Shown here one piece after another: positions 42,201 through 49,700 of a stretch of 64,000 bases of DNA (its first letter is position 1; every line of letters begins with the position of its first letter). The stretch lies in contig CM017562.1 of the NCBI GenBank assembly GCA_007844125.1, forward strand, positions 65,669,129 to 65,733,128, written 5' to 3'. Source of the DNA: Sinonovacula constricta (Eukaryota > Mollusca > Bivalvia > Cardiida > Solecurtidae). Made by a program: the position numbers and the translations under genes. The notes under the pieces were generated by a model. That model was given only the letters and a program-made list of their open reading frames with translations, did not search any database and was not told the origin of the DNA.

Positions 42201-43074
42201 ATATATTTTGTATATAGCTGGGAAGTTTGTATATATTTCATATCTGTATAGTTAGATTCCAGTATTAGTCTGTGTGCGCACAGCTCTGCGCATCTTACAC
42301 TAGCAGAGACGATCAGAGACTAGTCTACCAGAAAGATAGTTCAACAAATGCGGGACATAACAACAATATTACATAAATATACACCACCATATTTTAAGCA
42401 TTACAGTTACGACTGATCAAAATACATTCATACATAAACAAATGATTAAATTATCTGACTCGGGCTGAGGTGTTACACATGGACATACCCAATTCTCCAT
42501 CACAATCAGGTATTATACCATATGTTTACCTTTTTACCAAAATGACCAGACTAATCCCTATAGAAGATCAATTTACCTAAATGGTCAGTTACCACAGTGA
42601 CAGGTACACAATTTGGGTAAGATTTGGCTATTTCCTGCCACTCCTTTTCAAGGAATTTACTGTAAATTGTACAATTTACATTTTATTTAAGGCCATCATT
42701 TATAGGTATTTTACATCCTATTGTTTTTGATATGTGATGAATCATTAAACAAGTGTGGCTTATCGTATCGCTATTAAATTCTGGTGAATCCTTATTGTTG
42801 CACATTGTTTCGTTTTCTAATTGAACTAAAATTAATAAAAATACACAACTATCAGCTAAGAACCTTATGATGGTGACGTTGGTATATAATTTATGTTGTG
42901 CGTAATAATTTACAGTGATTTTCACTAGTCCCAGATTTGTTGTTCGCCTCTTAGTTTGACATTAGTATAATCACAGAATTTCTAGAACAATGATTGAATG
43001 AACTTTACCTTTCTACTGGCACCCCTAAGTGATTGTTGGGGTTTTCTCCGGAAGTCTCCTTCAAAACTGTACAT
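12127..43074 (-). CDS. UBE3C: UBE3C orthologue, HECT-type E3 ubiquitin-protein ligase, complete
   Basis: Twenty-two coding exons on the minus strand join without a phase error into 1076 codons; human UBE3C has about 1083. The start [20 protein letters not shown] matches the vertebrate N-terminus. An IQ motif ([17 protein letters not shown], about residues 50-65) follows a charged helix. A long helical middle region precedes the HECT domain (about 690-1076), with [75 protein letters not shown] and [12 protein letters not shown] motifs. The catalytic cysteine is in [14 protein letters not shown] (codon 12226-12228, residue 1044), and the protein ends [21 protein letters not shown] and [12 protein letters not shown] distinguish UBE3C from UBE3B. 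UBE3C proteins work at the proteasome, extending ubiquitin chains (K29/K48 in mammals) on stalled substrates. Intron 1 is 7 kb. The gene is head-to-head with the KHDRBS gene. Confidence 0.95.
12792..13072 (-). mobile_element. tRNA-derived SINE, copy 1
   Basis: On the minus strand the head has a tRNA-like A box (TAGCTCAAGTGGTAGAGC) and B box (GGTCGCGGGTTCAGTCCC), followed by a conserved body with AGGGGACAGCATTATGC and GGGCACCTCATAAGTGCCCC. It sits in the last UBE3C intron. No clear target duplication. Confidence 0.85.
13166..13453 (-). CDS. UBE3C: UBE3C exon 21 (HECT C-lobe)
   Basis: Residues 925-1020: [40 protein letters not shown] and [13 protein letters not shown]. Acceptor TTGCCCACAG|, donor AAG|GTAACA, phase 0 on both sides. 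Confidence 0.97.
13790..14460 (-). mobile_element. Non-LTR retrotransposon (LINE) 3' fragment
   Basis: On the minus strand, 14001-14396 reads the C-terminal end of a LINE ORF2: [46 protein letters not shown], then a stop. GHTRLTH with the CxxC-H-C cluster is typical of Jockey-like or related clades. Upstream sequence has an in-frame stop near 14415. The 3' UTR ends GTGTCGTGGTGCCACAAAAC, then CCAAATAAAAAAATC. It is 5'-truncated and not autonomous. Confidence 0.75.
14515..16607 (-). repeat. 29-bp minisatellite, about 71 copies, amplified 5' splice site of UBE3C exon 20
   Basis: The unit on the gene strand is CTCAACAAACAGGTAATG then TTGATTATAAA. Variants have AACAAACAAGTAACATTG, or GGTT for GATT. 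The highest-coordinate copy is the actual exon 20 end and donor (16586-16607), and the array fills the first 2 kb of intron 20. Most units keep a consensus CAG|GTAATG donor. Confidence 0.96.
16586..16684 (-). CDS. UBE3C: UBE3C exon 20 (parent of the 29-bp splice-site array)
   Basis: Residues 892-924: [18 protein letters not shown], then [15 protein letters not shown], matching NRIAYIHLVADYRLNRQ. The exon ends AACAAACAG|GTAATG. The last 17 exon bases plus the donor form the unit repeated about 71 times through the following intron. Confidence 0.96.
17106..17321 (-). CDS. UBE3C: UBE3C exon 19 (HECT E2-binding region)
   Basis: Residues 820-891: [39 protein letters not shown] and [14 protein letters not shown]. 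Phase 0 on both sides. The next intron upstream holds a hAT-like element. Confidence 0.97.
17422..19660. mobile_element. hAT-like DNA transposon, non-autonomous, with 8-bp TSD
   Basis: Terminal inverted repeats are TAGGGGTGTAACGATA at the left and its complement TATCGTTACACCCCTA at the right. They are flanked by 8-bp near-identical duplications CAGTGCAT (17414-17421) and CAGTACAT (19661-19668). Both features are typical of hAT elements. About 2.2 kb in UBE3C intron 18, with no recognisable transposase. A repeat of about 55 bp (CACTACCATATATG...GGCTGAGG) occurs at 18550-18660. Confidence 0.85.
19895..20139 (-). CDS. UBE3C: UBE3C exon 18 (HECT N-lobe)
   Basis: Residues 739-819: [40 protein letters not shown] and [11 protein letters not shown], diagnostic HECT N-lobe motifs. 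Donor AAG|GTAGGA. Confidence 0.97.
20353..20494 (-). CDS. UBE3C: UBE3C exon 17 (HECT domain begins)
   Basis: Residues 691-737: [16 protein letters not shown] and [20 protein letters not shown]. Near-identical to vertebrates from VNVTIRRN onward. Leaves in phase 1. Confidence 0.96.
20773..20870 (-). CDS. UBE3C: UBE3C exon 16
   Basis: Residues 659-690, including [18 protein letters not shown], matching [18 protein letters not shown]. Strong acceptor TTTTTTCCCATTGATTTCAG|, donor AAG|GTTTGT. Confidence 0.94.
21774..22972. mobile_element. TTAA-flanked (piggyBac-like) non-autonomous element
   Basis: Ends CTCATTGTGCCCTA at the left and TAGGGTACAATGAG at the right form inverted repeats, immediately flanked by TTAA on both sides (21770-21773, 22973-22976). 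TTAA duplication is the piggyBac signature. The interior has a CG-rich patch (22800-22950) with repeated AACGCGGCG(T/C)TCGGC, and no transposase. Confidence 0.75.
23787..23868 (-). CDS. UBE3C: UBE3C exon 15
   Basis: Residues 631-657, [20 protein letters not shown] then QSLTKIN. It is diverged from the vertebrate QLYVPASRHVWRFRRMG region but fits by position and by phase on both sides (phase 0 in, phase 1 out at AATG|GTAAAA). Confidence 0.8.
24185..24289 (-). CDS. UBE3C: UBE3C exon 14
   Basis: Residues 596-630: [20 protein letters not shown] and KIEADG, matching RDTRRNFCPPNHWLSEQEDIKAD. Donor GGT|GTAAGT. Confidence 0.93.
24776..25045 (-). mobile_element. tRNA-derived SINE, copy 2
   Basis: Same family as copy 1: A box TAGCTCAATTGGTAGAGC, B box GGTCGCAGGTTCAAATCC and the body with AGGGGACATCATTATGC. 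Lies in UBE3C intron 13, minus orientation. Confidence 0.85.
25709..25828 (-). repeat. 60-bp tandem duplication of the UBE3C exon 13 end and 5' splice site
   Basis: There are two copies of a 60-bp unit (25769-25828 and 25709-25768), differing at a few bases. Each contains the exon 13 ending (LQWG-LFK codons) plus a GT donor: TTTAAG|GTCAGG in the first copy, TTTAAA|GTCAGG in the second. The extra 60 bases are in frame and stop-free. Confidence 0.9.
25805..26025 (-). CDS. UBE3C: UBE3C exon 13
   Basis: Residues 523-595. Contains [34 protein letters not shown] and GVTTR, and ends WGYLFK at TTTAAG|GTCAGG. A 60-bp tandem copy of this exon end lies immediately downstream and stays in frame. Confidence 0.92.
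26754..26908 (-). CDS. UBE3C: UBE3C exon 12
   Basis: Residues 471-521. Contains [20 protein letters not shown] and [11 protein letters not shown], matching SLISIHDNEFFGD. Acceptor GTACCCCCAG|, donor ACAG|GTCAGT. Confidence 0.92.
26990..27545 (-). repeat. 24-bp minisatellite, about 23 copies, amplified 5' splice site of UBE3C exon 11
   Basis: The unit on the gene strand is AACTGCCACAGG|GTAGGT then AATTGT. The highest-coordinate unit is the real exon 11 end (ACTGCAACAGG|GTAGGTAA). Units keep the GG|GTAGGT donor. The long plus-strand open frame with PVAVTITY periodicity is an artefact of the 24-bp period. Confidence 0.95.
27528..27614 (-). CDS. UBE3C: UBE3C exon 11 (parent of the 24-bp splice-site array)
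   Basis: Residues 442-469, [16 protein letters not shown] then [11 protein letters not shown], matching LLYSLAFNARFLRHLW. Leaves in phase 2 at ACAGG|GTAGGT. The last about 12 exon bases and the donor are the founder of the adjacent array. Confidence 0.92.
27733..28750 (+). mobile_element. Dispersed repeat, GGCCATGATGGCCC family, interrupted by a SINE
   Basis: Starts AACAAGAGGCTTGATGGAGC, TATATGGCTCACC and ends GTAGGCTATCACAATAGCTC, ACC...TTTGCTCAGG. Internal AAAATGGCCA and GATCCAAATTCTTT phrases match the copy at 10200. A SINE splits it at 27808-28084. Confidence 0.6.
27808..28084 (-). mobile_element. tRNA-derived SINE, copy 3, with 10-bp TSD
   Basis: Inserted in an older dispersed repeat. 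Flanked by exact 10-bp duplications ATCAGTAATG at 27798-27807 and 28085-28094, which fix the element at 277 bp. A box TAGCTCAATTGGTACAGC is followed by a B box with GGTTCAAACCC. Confidence 0.9.
29084..29268 (-). CDS. UBE3C: UBE3C exon 10
   Basis: Residues 380-440, including [20 protein letters not shown] and [12 protein letters not shown]. Leaves in phase 2 at AG|GTGAGA and joins exon 11 to give RILYSLTLN. Confidence 0.9.
29594..29727 (-). CDS. UBE3C: UBE3C exon 9 (acidic linker)
   Basis: Residues 336-379. A leucine-rich helix ([14 protein letters not shown]) is followed by the acidic stretch [16 protein letters not shown], equivalent to the SDSEEESEEAD region of vertebrates. Donor ATT|GTAAGT. 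Confidence 0.9.
30227..30498 (-). CDS. UBE3C: UBE3C exon 8
   Basis: Residues 245-334. Contains [20 protein letters not shown] and ends VLVLADKYL. It includes a basic insert [16 protein letters not shown] near residue 300 that I do not recall in vertebrates. Confidence 0.92.
30843..30996 (-). CDS. UBE3C: UBE3C exon 7
   Basis: Residues 194-243. Contains [16 protein letters not shown], matching LYLLINSKLPSSIEYS. Enters in phase 1 and leaves in phase 2 at TG|GTAAGA. Confidence 0.92.
31294..31427 (-). CDS. UBE3C: UBE3C exon 6
   Basis: Residues 149-192. Contains [15 protein letters not shown], matching LPMRMLEVFSSENTY. Donor GCAG|GTTAAA is weak but phase-consistent. Confidence 0.9.
32783..32895 (-). 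CDS. UBE3C: UBE3C exon 5
   Basis: Residues 111-147 plus two bases of a split Arg codon. Starts [14 protein letters not shown], parallel to IWLYQNLIKH in vertebrates. Donor CTCAG|GTAATG. Confidence 0.9.
33815..33868 (-). repeat. Duplicated 15-bp 5' splice-site segment of UBE3C exon 4
   Basis: GTATGTTGTCTAGTT directly follows exon 4 (33854-33868) and recurs exactly 39 bp further into the intron (33815-33829), preceded by CTTG. Both keep GTATGT. Confidence 0.85.
33869..34003 (-). CDS. UBE3C: UBE3C exon 4
   Basis: Residues 66-110, ending [11 protein letters not shown] at CTG|GTATGT. Phase 0 on both sides. The first 15 intron bases are duplicated 39 bp downstream. Confidence 0.9.
34535..34609 (-). 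CDS. UBE3C: UBE3C exon 3 (IQ motif)
   Basis: Residues 41-65. Contains [17 protein letters not shown], an IQ-type calmodulin-binding motif at the same place as in vertebrate UBE3C. Acceptor TTCTAAAG|, donor CAG|GTAAGC. Confidence 0.93.
35030..35400 (+). mobile_element. Dispersed repeat, GGCCATGATGGCCC family, short copy
   Basis: Begins CAAGAGGGCCATGATGGCCC, then ATATTGCTCACCTGAGTA. Ends GGTGGGCAACCACAACAGCT followed by CACCTTAAGCATAAGCTCAGGTGAGC. GCTCACCTGAG and CTCAGGTGAGC form short inverted ends. UBE3C intron 2. Confidence 0.65.
35980..36033 (-). CDS. UBE3C: UBE3C exon 2
   Basis: Residues 23-40, [18 protein letters not shown], a charged helix matching the vertebrate EEKASLLHRTQEERRKRE segment. 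The donor GAG|GTCTGT is non-consensus. Phase 0 on both sides. Confidence 0.9.
37895..38305. repeat. 50-bp tandem repeat, about 8 copies
   Basis: The unit is TCACTAGTATATAGTGGCAG, CATGACCAATCCATGAAGCA, GGTCCTCTTG. Copies are nearly identical, suggesting recent amplification. UBE3C intron 1; no splice-junction origin found. Confidence 0.93.
38731..38989 (-). mobile_element. tRNA-derived SINE, copy 4, with 12-bp TSD
   Basis: Flanked by exact CAAAAGAATTGG at 38719-38730 and 38990-39001. The B box is kept (GGTTCAAACCC), the A box is damaged, and the body matches the other copies. All four SINEs of this family have the same orientation. Confidence 0.9.
39533..42606. repeat. Inverted repeat, about 125-bp arms 3 kb apart
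   Basis: The arm 39533-39660 (GTCACTTTGGTGAATGACC ... GAATTGGGTATGTCC) matches the complement of 42478-42606 (GGACATACCCAATTC ... CAGTTACCACAGTGAC) at roughly 80% by eye. It is either a DNA transposon with long TIRs or an inverted duplication. No clear target duplication and no transposase; a further inverted match links about 38345-38400 with 42605-42645. Wholly inside UBE3C intron 1. Confidence 0.7.
40302..40328 (+). repeat. 27-bp exact inverted copy of part of UBE3C exon 1
   Basis: The plus strand here is identical to the minus-strand coding sequence at 43029-43055, from ACTTCCGGAG to CAACAATCAC. Flanking bases do not match. It lies in intron 1 in antisense orientation to the gene. Confidence 0.95.
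43009..43074 (-). CDS. UBE3C: UBE3C exon 1 (start codon)
   Basis: Residues 1-22, [20 protein letters not shown] then RK, ending at AAG|GTAAAG in phase 0. The start ATG is 43074-43072. Bases 43029-43055 have an exact 27-bp inverted copy in intron 1 at 40302-40328. Confidence 0.9.
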
Positions 43075-43605
43075 GACTTAAGGAAAGTGAAATAGTACTG
43101 TGTGGGGGTTTTTTTTGGTTCGATTGGTAACTATTAAATAAAATAATCCTTTTCTGTAAACTCATCCAATGTTCATAACTGTCAATACGGGCAATGTAAC
43201 GTCGCTTTTCATTGGCCACTACTTATGTGACGGAAAAAGCCGATAATTCCCGAAAATTACCGGCTTTTCACAATCGCAATATCCCGATTGCAAATGTCTC
43301 GATGAAGTCAAAGTACTCTGAAAAACAATAAGAACTATTTTTTAAATCTAAATGGCGTAATATTTCTTTCCATCAAATAAAAAGCATAAAAAAATTTTTT
43401 TTTCTTACGATTATCTGTATGCTGATATACTTTCACCTACTACTTTATAATAGTAATCTAATTATTTATCAGCAATTGCGGCCTTTACTTAGACCTACTT
43501 TCTTTGGGCAAATCACTCAAAAGATCATCCGCCACCGTTAAAAGCACGCTCGAAAGTTAGATGTTAACACAAGCTTTATTTTCTTAATCTATAAATCACT
43601 GAAAA
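43075..43605. promoter_or_regulatory. Head-to-head intergenic region, probable bidirectional promoter of UBE3C and the KHDRBS gene
   Basis: There are 531 bp between the two start codons. It contains an ATTGG (reverse CCAAT) at about 43211, a TGACGG CRE/ATF-like site at about 43229, and a short inverted repeat AAAGCCG...CGGCTTT at 43237-43272. No TATA box clearly placed. Start sites are unknown, and either gene could have further 5' UTR exons. Confidence 0.55.
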
Positions 43606-43729
43606 ATGGAGGTTAAAACAGAAAATGCAGTCGTCGCAAACGAATCTCCATACTTGCTAGAGCTTAAGGAAGAGTTGAAAAAGCTTAGCCCAGAGGACTT
43701 TGCACATGCAACAAGATTTTTAAATGAGG
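43606..43729 (+). CDS. KHDRBS: KHDRBS exon 1 (start, QUA1)
   Basis: Residues 1-41, starting [20 protein letters not shown] and ending ATRFLNE, phase 1 at GAGG|GTAAGT. The context AAAAATGG is adequate for initiation. Confidence 0.9.
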
Positions 43730-46700
43730 GTAAGTGGGTGGGGTTCTTTGTTACACTTCTTTCATGAATTCACGTGGTATTTTTAATGTTTGCAGCTATT
43801 TCGAAACACTTAATATCTTTAATTTTGCCCAGTGTGCTTTTAAATATTTTTTATTTCGAGGAATATAAAAAAGTGCAGCAAATAATGAAACAATAAAGAT
43901 AGAATATTATTTTCAAACGTTCATGAATGGTTACAAGCAAGTCACCCTTTGTTTAGCTGGCACTGATGTTGGACAAGTCGACCCACTGTCATTTATAGGT
44001 ATCCAAAATATATTATGTTTTGGTAATTTTTAAGCATATATTCATCTAATGATCAATTATGTCTGCATGCTTTATAGTGTGAAACTGGCACTTGGTTTCC
44101 AGAAGTTCTGTATCCGGTTTCCAGTCGTTTCCCCCACACTGACATTTCCTCCTGGATGTTTCCTCCAGGATGTTTCAACCCCTATATATATATATATTAT
44201 ATAGTAATGTAAAGATATACAATATAGTGATGATATTGTTCTTTATGAAATATTTAGTATCATTGATACTAATGATACTTTACATAAACATGTTAAAATC
44301 ATTCTTTCACTTAAAATATAAAAAAAAAAGTTGGGGTTAGGTAGTTCAAAACAATATGTATCTATTGGATATCAGGTATTAGGTATTAAATTAATTTTTC
44401 ACAGTTTACTTAAAGTTTTTGTTGTAACTGTTTATGGTGGATACATATATAACTAGAGATGATTATGTATGCATTGATGATATAAAATATTAAACAATTA
44501 GTCATTTAGCATAAATTGTGTGAAAACTATTTTTTAAAGTTTGTGTTAATTTATATTGCCAATAATGTGATAAAGGTGTTGGAAAAATTATCCAATCAAC
44601 TCTGAATCATTATTTTAAATCCATTTAATTGGCATGTGCTTTTCTTTGATCATTAAAGTTCAAAGTTTTGAGATAATTATGTATGCATTGATAATATAAA
44701 ATATTAAACAATTAGTCCTGTCCTACCTTACCCCTACCCCTACCCCTACCCTAAGTTTATTTAGCATAAAACATTATACAATGTTTATAGCCTACATGTA
44801 CAATATTGCAAAAGAATGTATAACAAATAAAGTACATAAAAGTGAAATGTCGTGGAAAATAATATAATTTCAAATGAATATCATTAACAGAGGCAGGAAA
44901 TACCTTAGAACACAAAAAATGTGGTATATAATCACCTGACAATTATCAATTTGTACTGCTATTAGTGCTCATCAGCTTATTTGCAAAATAAATAAATTTA
45001 GCTATCAAATATGACGTAAAAATATAAACCTTTCCAATCTTTCACAGCTACTTTTTATATAGTATATATATAGGGGAAGAAACATCCTGGAGGAAACTGC
45101 AGTGTGGGGGAAACATCCAGGTGAGGAACTTGCTTGTGGGGGAAACGACTGGATACCCTGTATCCTATCCCGTTTGTACCAGTAGTTCTGTACCTACAGC
45201 TTTAGATTTCTGTACCCAAATGTTTTTTGGACTACTATTACTGCTACTCTCATTCAGTTTTTAATAAAGATTATACCTCTTTTTTTAGTGGGCAAATCTT
45301 GTTGATTGTTGTGCTCAAGTATATCCTGGGGTTAGTTACACTTGAGCATTCTTGAGCATACTATTACTACTACTCTAATTTATAGTTTACTCTACTACTA
45401 TTACTGCTACTCTCATATAATTTTTAAATAAGCATTATACCTCTTTTTTTGTGGGCAAATCGCAAAACAATTATATCACATTCTTAACTCCTATTATTTT
45501 TTCGGTACATTTGATTGAATAGTCCAAGATTATTTACTTATATGGTGCTTTTTCCAGTAATTTAATAACAATAATGTACAGTAGAAGGACATAGTATACT
45601 AAATGTAGTATTATCCATTTCATTTCCTCATTCATTTGCTATACTCATACAATTCATTTAAATGTATTTAATAATCCTATCTGTTAAGTGCTTAATTAAT
45701 CTTAATTTAGGAGCAGTCTTCTGCCCAGTATGAGGTTTCAGTGCCCACATACATTGGCATCTTCCTGGGTAACCAGAGAAGTAAACTGGCACTGGGTTTC
45801 AACCTTGACTAAATGCCTAAAGGCCACATTGATGACCCAATCTTCACAACACTTGGCCAGAGTGTTTGCCAGTACGATATCTTAGATGTGTTTTGAAGTG
45901 GGTCACAGGGATTCATTAGGTCACTAGGTAAAATCCTAGAAAATGTTATCAATCCAATTGCCACACGAATGGTCCAATCTTCACTAATTACTTCTAAAGT
46001 AAATAAATTACTTGATGCCAGATATGGAGCCTACTAAAAGCCTGTGTCCTTAGGTGAATGAATAATGTCATCATGGCCCTCATGTTGGCTTCCTCTGACT
46101 CAGCAAGATTACTTTCTCAGTTTTGGACACAATCTAGGTGGAAACGAAAAATTTGTACTCGGGGTGCCTGTGATTTGCCGGGGTGTGATTTTTCCTTGGA
46201 AACGCGGATTTGGGTCGGCCAAGGACCATTTCTGCAATTTGAGGAGAAAATTTTAGTGGGGGGGGTGTGGGGTAGGGGGAAGCGATGACCACGGTTGAAG
46301 TTCCTCAGTTGTGCAACAAGCGACTGACTAGATGACAGAATTCGAGGGACACCGATTTTCATAGACGAAAATATGATTAAACTTACCAAGATTTGTAAAG
46401 TTTCATTGGTTGTTACCCAATTGTTCATCCAATTAGACAATCTGTCTCGGCGGCAATAAGTGAAAGTCGAGAAGACAGAATTATCCGAGGAACACCGATT
46501 GGAGTACACAACCAATCTGAATGCCTCGGATAATTCACGAATCATCCCGAGGACGAAATAACCCGAGGAGTTCCGACTGGTAGACACGATTAAACTTATC
46601 GTTGTAACCCGACTATTCATCCAGTCAGAAAAGCCATAGCTCGGCGATAACACATCCGGTTTAGTTTTGATGGTGACAGTTTATAACTAGAAAATTATAG

Positions 46701-49700
46701 TGGTAAAAAACCCAGAAAATGTCACGGATAATTGAACAAACGGACGATTCTCAATTGGCGAGATATGTAGATGCAATCTGTAAAACAAATTCGGATGGGA
46801 ATGGTTAGAAAGTTTAATTGAACTAGATTGACATTCCAGGAAAGTGAAGGTGTAATTTTTGTGAGGAAACCATATCATATGGAACTCGAGGACGTGTTGT
46901 TCTAGTTATAGTGAAATACTTAGTGAATTGAAACTTTTGTGGACTTAAGAATTTCCGAAATCCAATAATTACATGCATCTTCTTTGTGGGTGTGCTTGGC
47001 CTTTGCTAGTCATCTCATCAGTCACATTGTTGTATATGTATTATGACTTCATTGTTGTTCATATGACACTATTTAATATATAGCCATACTGTTATGTAGC
47101 CCCTGTGTTCTAATTCTTGTCATCTCCTATGTTCCGAACTCTGCTTACACTGAACAGTTTAAAGTACGTAAAGAGCTTAAGAAAACATAAGATTGATTTT
47201 ACTCTGTTTGAATTCATATTATATTTGATAGTATTAAGCTAACTATTTATCCTAAAATGTCTGTGGCAAAATGAAAACTATCTTCATGGTCAATTTTAGT
47301 GAAATTTTGAAAAAGAAAATATTCCTTTTCAGATATATCTATATATTATATGTTTATCTTGAACTTTTAAAATATTGTTTAAAAGATAAAATATGGTTTA
47401 GAGATTTTGAAGAAGGGGTCTCTGGAAGAATTTAAGATCATTTTCTTAAAGCTGAAAATCATTATTTTTTTTTCGGGGGCTTTGCTCCTTGACACCATGC
47501 CTCATGCGACCCCCAAAACCCTCGCCGAAAATTTTCCTTCCTTTTCGTATCTGACCAATCACACCCCTGGATTTGTTACTCTTGACTGTTTAGCCTCCCA
47601 CCAGAGGAGGCTGCGCGTTTTGCACGCGGCACGCAACCTCGGACTATATTATCGATCGCTGGACGTTAGAGCGATCATTTTAAAAAAGGCGGTCAGAGTG
47701 GTAACATCGACGAGTAAATGGTTAGATTGCGACGAATTGTGGGTTTTTTGTGTTAAACAGGACGTGTGTTGTATTCCAATGAGAGACTTCCAAATATCCA
47801 CGTTTTTGCATGGATTGCACACATTAGTCCAGTGAACAAACCAATGGTACGACGCCGTATTCTGATTGCTGACGATCGGCTTGATTCCAGACTTCCCCAG
47901 CAGTCGCCTGTATTGTTTTCTTTATCATGTTGTTCTGTCCACTTGAAAAGACACTTTCTCGAGTCTCTAGTAGACACATTCAAAATAGGGGTGTCCATTT
48001 TTACTCAGATCACATTAACCTACAACAACAACATAAAACATGTAATCATGATAACAAAAATGCATATGCTGTATGACATTGTGTAGTTAAGCAGTTAAAT
48101 ATAAGTAATATAGAAAGTTTTAACCTTTTTTTATTAAAAAATTAATTGTATCATTAAAAACTACAAAAATGATGACAGAATCAAACAATCGAAACGATGC
48201 ACATTATATTTAAAATTAAGTGCATTGCCTTTCAATAAAGGAACTTATAGCTAATTTCGACCAAGTTAATTAGCACATAACACAAAGAATTGAGACAACT
48301 TTAGGCGCCTTTTTAGATTTTCTGATAGTAAAAACATTGAAAATTGTTGTGTTATTTTTTTTACGACAAAGTCTTGCGTAACTAATGTACAATTAGATAA
48401 AGAGTGTCTCTGTTATTTTGTGAAACTGTAATGTAAACAATATAGCATTTCATTTCTGTGTTAAATTATCGAAAAATTGGCCAAACAGCGACTCAATGCC
48501 AATACGTGGTGGTTGTTTACATGTTTCGATAGGGCATTTACATATTTACTCGCCTGTGACGAAAAGTAGGAAGTCCCATTTCGCTTATCAAATCAGCGAT
48601 AAAACCGTTAATGGCCCCATTCATAAATGGCGTCGGCAGGCGGGATACCCGGTCACATGATTTGCACACGACACTAAACATGCGTAACCTCCTCTGGCCT
48701 CCCACCAAATGGATTCGAGTCCCATTTCGGGCGAAGGACTTAATGTGGAAAGGTCTTCTAGCTGACCTGCGGTGTGCCAGGGTTCTACACAGACATTTGT
48801 CTGGGGTCTTCTTTCCCCTAAACAGCTGGATGTCAAAAAGAAAAATATTTTTATCCGGTAATTCCTTTTACTGAGGAGCCAAGTAGTGTTTAGACACATT
48901 GTTTACATTTATGCACATTATCTAATGCCTCTGAACTATGACAAAATCTTGGCTGCTTACTGTTTAAGGTACTTGTCCAATGTGTGTTTTATGGCTGTTA
49001 CAGAGTGTAAACGAGTGGAATCTGGGGACAAATACAAAAATGTGACAACACTTGAACTTCATCATGACAGACCTTCCAGTAATGCCATCAAAATTAGGAT
49101 TCCAGTCAGAGAATTCCCCAAGGTAAGGTCCATACATTTCACCTGTTAACTGACACAAGATTTTTCTTATATTTGTAATAGAATACTTTTTTTTTAAGTG
49201 GAAAACATTTTGCTTACAAGATAAATAACTACTGTCAAAAACAATTCTCTTTCAATGGGAAGATACTTGCCTGTTCTGTAATTAGCCCAAAGTTTGTGAC
49301 CTTTTCTGTTCTCCATTTCAGTACAACTTTGTGGGGAAACTTCTTGGACCTAAGGGCAATACACTGAAGCAGTTACAGCAAGAAACTGGTTGCAAGCTCT
49401 CAATTCTGGGTCGAGGCTCTATGAGAGACAAAAATAAGGTGGGAGTTTTAAAAGATTGTTTGGATAGATTACTTAAAATCTGTGTTAACATTGTGATTTA
49501 AAAAGAGGTATGAGTCTGCTGGTACTTTAGAAGAAGCAGCCGGTATGGTTCCATCTGTGGGTACTTTAGAAGAACCAACAAGTATGGTTCCATCTGTGGG
49601 TACTTTAGAAGAACCAACCGGTATGAATAAATCTGTGGGTACTTTAGAAGAACCAACAAGTATGGTTCCATCTGTGGGTACTTTAGAAGAACCAACCGGT

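Larger units (their letters stand above)
45158..49003. other. Remainder of KHDRBS intron 1
   Basis: Contains a dispersed repeat at 45880-46085 (matching 55895-56075), imperfect about 160-190-bp repeats at 46300-46680 (motifs CATCCA(A/G)T(T/C)AGA and GA(T/C)TAAACTTA) and a SINE-like segment at 48640-48850. Open frames at 46117-46653 (minus) and 47407-47835 (plus) show no recognisable domain. Confidence 0.5.

Noticed and set aside
12127..43074. Initial reading of the minus-strand HECT gene as UBE3B
   Set aside because: The C-terminal exon ([28 protein letters not shown]) and the N-terminal MYSFEGDF fit UBE3C, not UBE3B.
44728..44752. Telomere-like CCCCTA run
   Set aside because: Only about four units inside a transposable element; too short to mean an interstitial telomere.
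46117..46653. 178-codon minus-strand ORF in KHDRBS intron 1
   Set aside because: It lies over imperfect 160-190-bp repeats, lacks domain motifs and overlaps plus-strand ORFs equally open.
47407..47835. 142-codon plus-strand ORF in KHDRBS intron 1
   Set aside because: No recognisable motif and no splice or promoter context; likely part of an old mobile element.
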